53,173 nt of DNA, taken from assembly GCA_016191085.1 (NCBI GenBank), contig JACPPJ010000028.1, positions 1 through 53,173 of the forward strand. Direction: 5' to 3'. Position numbers and translations under genes: made by a program. Source of the DNA: Acidobacteriota bacterium (GTDB taxonomy: Bacteria > Acidobacteriota > Terriglobia > 2-12-FULL-54-10). The notes under the pieces were generated by a model. It made no database searches. It worked only from the letters and a program-made list of their open reading frames with translations, and had not been told where the DNA came from. Below, one piece after another: positions 1 through 6,290 of this stretch (within the stretch, counting starts at the first letter, position 1; every line of letters starts with the position of its first letter).

Positions 1-88
1 GGCGCGCATGTCGAGCCGAATCCGCCCGACCATTTCTTGTGCCCGCTTGCCGGTGAAGTTCCATACGCTCGCTCTTAGTCAGTTTCAT
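1..88 (-). CDS. IS630-like transposase or HTH protein, N-terminal fragment (runs off window)
   Basis: Only the first 29 codons are inside the window. The reading begins MKLTKSERMELHRQAG and continues through RNGRADSARHAR. An 'LT..ER.EL...A..R..RA..ARRAR' pattern is typical of the N-terminal helix-turn-helix of IS630-family transposases and related orphan proteins (recognised from memory). The start at 88 is preferred because a GAAGAGG Shine-Dalgarno sits at 94-100. ATGs at 91 and 106 are in the same frame. Whether the full gene is intact cannot be seen. It could also be a stand-alone HTH protein. Confidence 0.5.
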   Translation of the reverse strand, partial: MKLTKSERMELHRQAGTRNGRADSARHAR

Positions 89-135
89 CATGCCCTCTTC
101 AGGCATGATACTACCAATTCATGCGTTACAGTCCA

Positions 136-1188
136 CTAGTACTCCAATCCGTCTGGAAGCCAGATGATATCAAGGGTGCGGTTGCGCAGTCCACCTCGCA
201 TGCCACCCAGGCCGACCGTAATCTGGAGACGCGACTCGGAGACGCCGTTCTGCACCAGAAACCGCTTTACGGTCTCCGCTCGCTCGGCGGCGAGCTGGTT
301 GGCGTTGGCCTCATCGGGACCGGCATAAGCCTCAATGGAAATGCGTCCTGCGTGCTCGGAGTTCAGCCGGGCCACTAGTTTCTGCAACAAGGCCTCGCCA
401 TTTCCTTGAAATTTTTCTTTGTTGCGAAGGAATACGATCTCGCCGAATTTAGCCGGTTGCAGGGGCACTGGTGGCGGAGGCGGCAGTGCAACTTTCACGA
501 TAGCCGCGCAATCTGAAGCTCGCCCCCAGGCGTCCTCCGCTCGCCCCGTAACCGTGTACACGCCCGGCCGGAGGTCCGTCGTTTGCAGCGTCACTTGAGG
601 GCCGTCGCCGGAGAGCGTCCCTCCATTGGTGTGCCAGCGATATCGCAGCGGATGCCCTAAAGCATCGCTCGCCTGTGCCCTCAAAGTAGCCTCTTTGCCT
701 TGCTCCACGGTCTCCGGCGCTACTGTGCAGGAGGTCATGGTTACATTGTCGGGTGGCGGCACAACGTGGTAATTCAACGTGCAGGAGGCGCTTTGCTGGT
801 AGGCATCCTGGACACGGGCCAAGACGCTATACACCCCGGGATTTAATCCGGCCGTTTCCACCTGTATCTCCGGTCCGACGCCCGCCACCTTGCCCCCATT
901 AGCGGACCATACGTATGACAGGGCGTGGCCTCTTGAATCGCTCGCCTGAACTTTGGCTCGCAGGACGGCCGTCGAGCCCTGCTCCACTTCGTCGCGATCC
1001 AGAGAGCAGGAGGCGGTTACGACGTCCGGCTTCTTCTTCCACGGCCAATCCGCGGCTCTGCTTTCCGCCGCATAACCCAGCAGCACGACGCAAATGATGC
1101 CCGGCGCCGCAAGCCGCTTCCAGCAGCAGGACACCCATAGTAAAGAAGCTGAACCCGGTCGAGTTTCGGTTTCTAAAGGAGGTTTCAA
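136..1188 (-). CDS. OmpA-family envelope protein with two Ig-like repeats
   Basis: The 350-residue protein starts at TTG, with AAGAGG about nine bases upstream. A hydrophobic segment at residues 26-42 ending SRAAD looks like a signal peptide. Two similar modules follow (about 57-143 and 151-235). Each carries a Cys, a 'VEQG' stretch, a 'GHPL.Y.W..NGG' stretch and a 'PGVY.V..R..DA' stretch, i.e. a PKD/Ig-like fold. A proline linker (235-246) leads to an OmpA-like C-terminal domain (247-346) with the NQLAAERAETVKRFL helix that usually binds peptidoglycan. Inferred role: outer-membrane or periplasmic protein tethered to the cell wall. The terminal domain lacks the canonical TD..G..e signature in places, so peptidoglycan binding is inferred. 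Confidence 0.8.
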   Translation of the reverse strand: MKPPLETETRPGSASLLWVSCCWKRLAAPGIICVVLLGYAAESRAADWPWKKKPDVVTASCSLDRDEVEQGSTAVLRAKVQASDSRGHALSYVWSANGGKVAGVGPEIQVETAGLNPGVYSVLARVQDAYQQSASCTLNYHVVPPPDNVTMTSCTVAPETVEQGKEATLRAQASDALGHPLRYRWHTNGGTLSGDGPQVTLQTTDLRPGVYTVTGRAEDAWGRASDCAAIVKVALPPPPPVPLQPAKFGEIVFLRNKEKFQGNGEALLQKLVARLNSEHAGRISIEAYAGPDEANANQLAAERAETVKRFLVQNGVSESRLQITVGLGGMRGGLRNRTLDIIWLPDGLEY

Positions 1189-1244
1189 CGGCGTTACCTC
1201 TTATGGCGTGCGTGGATCATACAAGTCCGGCTTTAGATTCTACA

Positions 1245-1250
1245 ATTATA
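1245..1250 (-). promoter_or_regulatory. Putative -10 box for the OmpA-like gene
   Basis: Read on the minus strand this is a perfect TATAAT, about 57 bases before the TTG start at 1188. No good -35 is seen at 16-18 bases, so this is a by-eye call. Confidence 0.35.
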
Positions 1251-1282
1251 TTAATCGCAGACGGGTTCCTGGCGCCAGAGCG

Positions 1283-1312
1283 AAAAGGACCGCCCGCCGC
1301 ATTTTGGCGGGC
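1283..1312 (-). terminator. Rho-independent-type hairpin after the ImmA/DUF4411 pair
   Basis: GCCCGCC at 1292-1298 pairs with GGCGGGC at 1306-1312 around a seven-base loop. On the minus strand it is followed by a TCCTTTT run. It lies 80 bases downstream of the DUF4411 stop and ahead of the OmpA-like gene's own promoter, as expected of a terminator separating the two units. Confidence 0.5.
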
Positions 1313-1391
1313 TTATCCCTTTGACAACGCCAGCAATGAGTGAAGGAATCGGGTTGGGGACGTTTCTTTTCGATTAATAAGAGCTGTCCGT

Positions 1392-1883
1392 TCAAAATTG
1401 GAGATTTATTTCAATTATCAATTCGTTCAATGTGATACATCTAACGTTGAAGTGGTCGCACACGTCTGGAATGCGGACCTTTTGGGCATTGGCGTACTTT
1501 TTCGATTCGTTGGTGACTACGGTTCCATGGTCATCGATGGCAAAGGCAATCAACCATGGATCTGCGCCTTTTGAAAACTCCATGGCATGCCTGGGTTGGT
1601 AACGTCCACCGAAGACGTAATCACCGATCTTAGTCGCGATTTTGTCGATTTGGAGAGTGCATTTTTGGCACAATCCTTCAGTTTTTCGCAACTTCATCCA
1701 AATCGCTAAAGCATCGTCTTTCTTCCTGCCTTTTGTGACTTCGTCGAATACGCGCTTAGGCGCAACAATGCGACCTTGTTTTACTTGGTCAGTGAGTGAC
1801 TTCCAGAAAGAGCGAGCGTTTAGTATTGGATAGGGGCCGTTATTGGCGTTAATAAAAGTATCGGCATCTAGCCAATATCGCAT
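1392..1883 (-). CDS. DUF4411 family PIN-like protein (putative toxin)
   Basis: The 163-residue protein begins MRYWLDADTF. It has the acidic pattern of PIN-fold nucleases: D6 in the first strand, E48 in 'VFDEVTKG', D108 in 'GADPWLIAFA', and a 'TNES' near 124-127. The family (DUF4411) is usually found beside an ImmA/IrrE-type partner, and that is the case here. The start ATG shares one base with the stop of the upstream gene (TAATG), implying translational coupling. Likely role: RNA-cleaving toxin of a toxin-antitoxin or stress module. No nuclease activity is proven. Pairing with an ImmA-type gene rather than a small antitoxin is typical for this family. Confidence 0.8.
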   Translation of the reverse strand: MRYWLDADTFINANNGPYPILNARSFWKSLTDQVKQGRIVAPKRVFDEVTKGRKKDDALAIWMKLRKTEGLCQKCTLQIDKIATKIGDYVFGGRYQPRHAMEFSKGADPWLIAFAIDDHGTVVTNESKKYANAQKVRIPDVCDHFNVRCITLNELIIEINLQF

Positions 1884-3082
1884 TAGCTCACGCCCTGATA
1901 AAAGCGCCCAATGAAATTGTCGAGCGTGGCTGGCCTCACTCCCAATAGGGACGCGGCGTCTACATAGCGGACATATCCAGACCTCGCAGCAGTGATGATT
2001 GAGTCAGTAAACCGGGCGCTATTCCTTATGACAAAAGAGGCCCAAAAGTTCCCCCCAGTCCTTTTCTTCTCAGCGTCTTGATTTTCTCTCTTATCCTGAG
2101 CACGGAAGCGAGCGTATTCACTATCGATTAGTGGAGATAATTTATCGTATGTAATTTTGTTGAGCTCGTAAGCGCGTTTCAAGATTACAAGAGAGCTGAC
2201 ACGGTAGAAACGTGATCCTGCCTCAATATTCTGATTAATTGGTTTCCCCGCACTCCAATGGCTCGCAAAGGTAGCGCTTGGTACAAGAACCTCAGCGGCT
2301 ACGCGATCACAAAATCGCTCGATGCTGTTATGTAGTTCAGATGACCTTTTTTTTAAATCCAATTCCAGAATTCCGGTCTCACCAGTCCAGATGTGTGCCA
2401 GTTCATGGGCCAGCGTGAAAATCTGGGCGGCTTTTGCATCGTCATCATTGATGAAAATAACAGGTGCGATAGAATCGCTAAGCACAAATCCGCGAAATTC
2501 CTTAGCGCTTAACTTTCGCCTTGTTGCATGCCTGACGAGTGCGCTTCTAAAAACAAGAATCCCGAGTTCTTCTGTTTTTTCAACTGCCCGTGCCAAGAAC
2601 TCTTTCCAATTTGCGCACTGTTCCCTGAACTCGTCGTCGATTCCAAGACTACGGCCGATGTCGTTCGCGACTGCCTGTATATTGTCGTTAATAGTGAAGC
2701 GCCCGACAAAAGGCATAGCCTTCCGTTTCGTGTCAATTTGGAATTGCTTATACCAATCTTGGCGCAACATTACGTCATTGATAACTTCAGCGAATTCCGG
2801 TGACAGGGCTCTTGGTTTAGCGCCTCTGGCGGTGCGCAAATCGGGAATCGGAATGTCGATCTCAGGAGGGGTAGAAAGAAATAACACGAGAAAAGGAATG
2901 CGTAACTTCTCCGCAAGTTGTTCCGCTTGGGGATGGGTGGGACGAGCAATTCCTTGTTCCCAATTCTTAATCTGTTCAGCAGTAAAGTCACTGCCAGAGA
3001 GCGCGTCAGGAGACATGCCAGCGCGTTTGAGCGCCCATGTCAAAATGTCTGGGTTTATGTGTGCCAAATTTGCGCTACTCAT
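1883..3082 (-). CDS. XRE-type HTH plus ImmA/IrrE metallopeptidase
   Basis: ATG at 3082 is chosen because GGAGG lies five bases upstream; an in-frame GTG at 3094 is the alternative. The 399-residue protein has an N-terminal XRE-like DNA-binding region (about 10-65, including 'AEQIKNWEQGIARPT'). A zinc peptidase domain follows with HELAH at 226-230, where H226, E227 and H230 are the expected zinc/catalytic residues. The long C-terminal helical part (about 330-399) includes a second small helix-turn-helix-like stretch ('AASLLGVRPATLDNFIGRF'). ImmA/IrrE proteins typically cleave a repressor or act as the antitoxin-side regulator. Here the gene is coupled to the DUF4411 gene by a one-base TAATG overlap, so it is probably the regulator/antitoxin of that pair and may autoregulate the operon. 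Confidence 0.85.
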   Translation of the reverse strand: MSSANLAHINPDILTWALKRAGMSPDALSGSDFTAEQIKNWEQGIARPTHPQAEQLAEKLRIPFLVLFLSTPPEIDIPIPDLRTARGAKPRALSPEFAEVINDVMLRQDWYKQFQIDTKRKAMPFVGRFTINDNIQAVANDIGRSLGIDDEFREQCANWKEFLARAVEKTEELGILVFRSALVRHATRRKLSAKEFRGFVLSDSIAPVIFINDDDAKAAQIFTLAHELAHIWTGETGILELDLKKRSSELHNSIERFCDRVAAEVLVPSATFASHWSAGKPINQNIEAGSRFYRVSSLVILKRAYELNKITYDKLSPLIDSEYARFRAQDKRENQDAEKKRTGGNFWASFVIRNSARFTDSIITAARSGYVRYVDAASLLGVRPATLDNFIGRFYQGVS

Positions 3083-3447
3083 TTTTGCCTCCACATACCG
3101 TAATTCGAGCAGCGCAGATGTTTGAGTCCCGCAGCATTACTCTCTTTCCGTTAGTTCCCTTGAGGGCAAGTCGTGCTCGCTCTCCATCGGAAACGTCGCG
3201 TGCATTATAACTGAAATCAAACTCGCCCAAAGACCCATGTAAGATGCTGCTGGCTAGTCAGGCTTGGGATTTGGAGCTTGGTTCTTTTCGCGCCCGCTTG
3301 CTCACGGTGGCGGCCTAGATCTGCTAGGTATACCAGCCATTTACTTTTAGGATTCATTTTCTTCAAAAATCGCTTGCGCCGCTGCGGAACGGCGTATATT
3401 GTGAACTGGATATGCACGCCAATTGACACAGTGGGAGCCGATTGCTG
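3083..3447. other. Intergenic region between divergent ImmA and LysM genes
   Basis: No convincing gene. It contains the minus-strand TATAAT noted separately. A possible plus-strand promoter for the LysM gene (TTGCGC at 3374-3379, TATATT at 3395-3400) has a short 15-base spacer. A 70-codon minus-strand reading frame (3217-3429) has no recognisable motif and no ribosome-binding site. Confidence 0.4.
3204..3209 (-). promoter_or_regulatory. Putative -10 box for the ImmA-DUF4411 operon
   Basis: A perfect TATAAT on the minus strand, about 120 bases ahead of the ATG at 3082. Only a weak TTTGGG-like -35 is seen upstream. Confidence 0.4.
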
Positions 3448-4491
3448 GTGCGAACGGCGGCCAAATTCTTGCTCGGACTGCTTCTCTACTTGCTGTGGGT
3501 TGGAGCCGCGTCGGGTCTTGCACAGAGTTTAGGAGACATCGCTCGTAAGGAGCGACAACGCAGGCCCAGCCATCCGCAACGTGCCGTACACGTCTATACC
3601 AACGAAGATTTGACCCGCCCGCAGATTCTCGATCCCGAAGACCGCGTTCGTATCGAAGCATACGAGCAATCCCCAATCTCCGAACTAACGAAGGACGTCA
3701 CGACTACTTTGGAGCCGTCATCCGAGATTCCGCTCGGAGACATAGCGCGTGCGATTCGCAAAAAAAAGCGGTCGCTGCAAGGCCGGCCTGAAGAGAAAGA
3801 ATCTGCCAAGACACGAGTGAGTCCGGCTGCGGAGTTGGAAGCGCAGAACAGTCGAGAAGTTTTACAAACGTCTCCGTTACCATCACAAGCGCAAGCGGCG
3901 ACTGAACCGACCGTACCCTCTTCCGAGATTCCGCTCGGAGACTTAGCTCGGATGCTTCGTGAGCGAAGACGGTCGTACCAACGCCAAACTGAGCCAACTG
4001 CCACTATGTCCTTGAGTCCGGCTGCGGACTCGGAAGAGCAGAGCAGTCGCGCCGCTCTCAGCCGGCAGGCAACAGCCCGAGCGAAGAAGACGACCGTAAT
4101 TGCATCGACCAGATCAGTCGCGGCTAAAACGCATCCGTCGCGAGCAGTTCGGCCACAGGTTGCGCCACAAGTGGTTCACCCGCCCAATCGCATTCGGGTG
4201 CGCCGTGGCGACTCGTTATGGACCATCGCTCGCCGTCACTTAAATAGTGGGACCAAATGGAAGGAGATTGCCTTCGCAAATCCACAGTTGGCTAATCCCA
4301 ATCGCATTTTCCCCGGACAGTGGCTTGAAATGCCGGAGCCATCCACCGTGAATGCAGCAACGCTGAAGGTGAAAATACAGCCAAACCTCGGAGCGACACG
4401 AGGTCTTCCGCAAACTGGTGACGCGACGACCGCCCCGTCCTCCCCGCACCCGCCGCCATCCCGCAGTTCTGGCCGATATGCGCGCATTTGA
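3448..4491 (+). CDS. Secreted LysM-domain protein with repeated LGDIAR motif
   Basis: GTG at 3448 is preferred over the TTG at 3442 because GGGAG at 3433-3437 sits ten bases upstream of it. Residues 1-25 form a signal peptide ending GLA before QSLGD. The motif LGD(I/L)AR followed by a basic run occurs three times, near residues 28-39, 96-109 and 163-176. The last two belong to a tandem duplication: 21 identical bases at 3721-3741 and 3922-3942, 201 bases (67 codons) apart, each followed by 'SPAA....Q.SR'. A LysM domain occupies about 248-296 ('RVRRGDSLWTIARRHL'). A 'VYTNEDL' motif after the first repeat is common in Acidobacteria proteins. Likely periplasmic or wall-bound; the function of the repeat is unknown. 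Confidence 0.8.
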   Translation: MRTAAKFLLGLLLYLLWVGAASGLAQSLGDIARKERQRRPSHPQRAVHVYTNEDLTRPQILDPEDRVRIEAYEQSPISELTKDVTTTLEPSSEIPLGDIARAIRKKKRSLQGRPEEKESAKTRVSPAAELEAQNSREVLQTSPLPSQAQAATEPTVPSSEIPLGDLARMLRERRRSYQRQTEPTATMSLSPAADSEEQSSRAALSRQATARAKKTTVIASTRSVAAKTHPSRAVRPQVAPQVVHPPNRIRVRRGDSLWTIARRHLNSGTKWKEIAFANPQLANPNRIFPGQWLEMPEPSTVNAATLKVKIQPNLGATRGLPQTGDATTAPSSPHPPPSRSSGRYARI

Positions 4492-4553
4492 ATGCCGCGC
4501 CCTTTCTCCACTTAAACTAAGCCCGGGTGCTGCCGCTTTATCAGAATCAACCG

Positions 4554-4562
4554 TGTCATAAT
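4554..4562 (+). promoter_or_regulatory. Putative extended -10 promoter for chorismate mutase-tyrA
   Basis: TGTCATAAT fits an extended -10 (TGn plus CATAAT), about 48 bases ahead of the chorismate mutase ATG. No good -35 was found. Confidence 0.35.
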
Positions 4563-4609
4563 GGCGGCTTGGCAATCGTGGGCTGATCTGGCAAACTCAC
4601 TGCCTCAGT

Positions 4610-4918
4610 ATGGATATTTCGGATTGGCGCAGAAAGATCGACGACATTGACCGCCGGCTGGTGAGGCTCCTCAATGAGCGGGCGCAATGCGTTCTAGAGA
4701 TCGGGAAGATTAAACACCAGCAGGGACTTCCGATCACGGAGAGCCGCCGCGAGGACGAGGTGTTGCGCCATGCGGTGGAGGTCAGCCACGGACCCATGGA
4801 CGGCGATGCTATCCGCCGCGTTTTTGAAGGTATCTTGCGCGAGAGCAGAGACGTGCAGGAGAAGCTCTTCGAACAAACTGACCGCAATCCCGCGAAGAAA
4901 ACGGAACAGCAGACATGA
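4610..4918 (+). CDS. Chorismate mutase (AroQ-type, monofunctional)
   Basis: The 102-residue all-helical protein matches AroQ-type chorismate mutase, which converts chorismate to prephenate. Expected active-site residues are visible: Arg at 7/8, R24 in 'LLNERAQ', K33 in 'IGKIK', and R46/R47-E48 in 'ITESRREDEVL'. There is no fused dehydratase or dehydrogenase domain. Its stop overlaps the tyrA start by four bases (ATGA), so the two consecutive steps of tyrosine synthesis are translationally coupled. The Shine-Dalgarno is weak. Length is normal for the stand-alone form. Confidence 0.9.
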   Translation: MDISDWRRKIDDIDRRLVRLLNERAQCVLEIGKIKHQQGLPITESRREDEVLRHAVEVSHGPMDGDAIRRVFEGILRESRDVQEKLFEQTDRNPAKKTEQQT

Positions 4919-5850
4919 GCGATGACAAACGCGCAACGATCCGCAAAATAACAATCTGCGGGGTGGGCCTGATCGGCGGATCACTGGGGTTGGCTCTGAG
5001 AAAGGCCGGCTACGACGGCCAAATTGTCGGGCATGGCCGCCCCGTTACGCTGGACAAAGCCGTCCGCGCGGGCGCCATCGACTCGGGGTCGGCAAACCTG
5101 GCCGAAGCCGTTGCCGATGCCGACGTGGTGTACCTTTCCACACCCATTCTGAACATCCTGGAGATGCTGGATCGAGTGCGCCCGCTGGTCAAAGAGGACG
5201 CACTGGTCACGGATGCCGGGAGCACCAAAGCCGCAATTTGTGACAAGGGCGCCGTATTATTTCCAGGCCGTCCGTGGTTTGTCGGAGGCCATCCGATGGC
5301 GGGCAAGGAGACCTTCGGGATTGAGAGCGCCGACGCTGACTTGTTCCAAGGAGCGCGATACGCGCTTACGCCTTACAGCCGCCACCATCTGGACCCGCCC
5401 GTGGTGCGCGGGTTCGTGCAATGGCTTGACCGCATCGGGGCACGCACGTTGATCCTCGACTCCGAGGTCCACGACGAGATTGTCACCTGGACCAGTCATC
5501 TGCCGCAGCTGACGGCCACCGCGCTTGCCGTCAGCGTGATGGACAACGTGAAGGTGCCTGAAGATCTGGAACTCTCCGCCGGAGGTCTGCGTGATGCCAC
5601 GCGGCTGGCTGAAAGTCCTTACAGAGTCTGGCGCGACATCTGCCTCACTAATGCGGAAAACCTCACGCGCGCCCTCACTACGCTCTCGCAAACGATCGAG
5701 CATCTACGCGACAATCTGAGAAGCAGGGAACTGGAGCAGGCTTTTGAGCGCGGCAACGACCTGCGCGCGCATCTAAGGAACAGGTTCAATACTGCCACGC
5801 GCGCACCGCACGGAGGCTCGGGGGCACGGGGCGAGAATCATGGAAATTGA
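4915..5850 (+). CDS. tyrA: Prephenate dehydrogenase
   Basis: This 311-residue enzyme oxidatively decarboxylates prephenate to 4-hydroxyphenylpyruvate. The N-terminal Rossmann fold carries GVGLIGGSLG (NAD-binding). It is followed by 'STPI', 'TDAGSTKA' and the conserved 'GGHPMAGKETFG', whose His is the usual catalytic residue. The helical C-terminal domain has 'SHLPQLTATALA'. There is no C-terminal ACT domain, so direct tyrosine feedback through ACT is not expected. It overlaps the chorismate mutase gene by four bases and the next small gene by eleven, giving a tight three-gene unit. Confidence 0.93.
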   Translation: MSDDKRATIRKITICGVGLIGGSLGLALRKAGYDGQIVGHGRPVTLDKAVRAGAIDSGSANLAEAVADADVVYLSTPILNILEMLDRVRPLVKEDALVTDAGSTKAAICDKGAVLFPGRPWFVGGHPMAGKETFGIESADADLFQGARYALTPYSRHHLDPPVVRGFVQWLDRIGARTLILDSEVHDEIVTWTSHLPQLTATALAVSVMDNVKVPEDLELSAGGLRDATRLAESPYRVWRDICLTNAENLTRALTTLSQTIEHLRDNLRSRELEQAFERGNDLRAHLRNRFNTATRAPHGGSGARGENHGN

Positions 5851-6145
5851 TTCCATCGTGATCGTCAGCCTGAACTCGCCGAAGGAGAAGATTTGGGGCA
5901 GGCTGAAGGCGCTCACTCCGGCAGGCGTCACCATTCAGGGAATTGACCTGAACGCTTTCGACGATTGGCTCCGGCAGATTCTGGATGCGCAGCCGGCGGT
6001 GATCACCCTCTCGACCGTGTTTTACCCCATGCACCGCGTCGAGCGGATCGCGCACGACGAACCGAGCGGCGAAATTCCTTCCCTTTCACAGCGATTTACC
6101 ACGCGCATCGGCATCTCACTAAGTGAGTACCTCGGGATTGGATAG
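5840..6145 (+). CDS. Small conserved protein of unknown function downstream of tyrA
   Basis: A 101-residue soluble protein starting MEIDSIVIVSLNSPKEK, inside the last codons of tyrA. GGCGAG ahead of the ATG could serve as ribosome-binding site. The body has an alpha/beta look ('IVIVSLNSPKEKIWGRL', 'GVTIQGIDL', 'ITLSTVFYPMHRVERI') and no membrane segment. I recall similar short proteins in Acidobacteria but no assigned function. The overlap with tyrA suggests co-translation. It is not a shadow of another gene: it continues 295 bases past tyrA alone. Confidence 0.65.
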   Translation: MEIDSIVIVSLNSPKEKIWGRLKALTPAGVTIQGIDLNAFDDWLRQILDAQPAVITLSTVFYPMHRVERIAHDEPSGEIPSLSQRFTTRIGISLSEYLGIG

Positions 6146-6174
6146 AGTGGCAGTTCTACCCATTCGTCCCCGCG

Positions 6175-6204
6175 TTGCGTTTTGGCGATGCTTTCCTTTA
6201 CAAT
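6175..6204 (+). promoter_or_regulatory. Putative sigma-70-type promoter for the NHL/TIGR03437 protein
   Basis: TTGCGT (6175-6180) and TACAAT (6199-6204) are separated by 18 bases. A start site near 6211 would leave an 80-base leader before the ATG at 6291 and excludes the longer reading frame that begins at 6123. Confidence 0.45.
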
Positions 6205-6290
6205 GCAAGCTTGTAATCCCCTTCTGCCAGTGCTTGCGTGACCTTCGCTCAGCGCCCTGCACGAAGGGCGAATATCAGCCATCATCAACG

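Noticed and set aside
3217..3429. 70-codon minus-strand reading frame
   Set aside because: No ribosome-binding site, no recognisable motif, and it overlaps the proposed LysM promoter.
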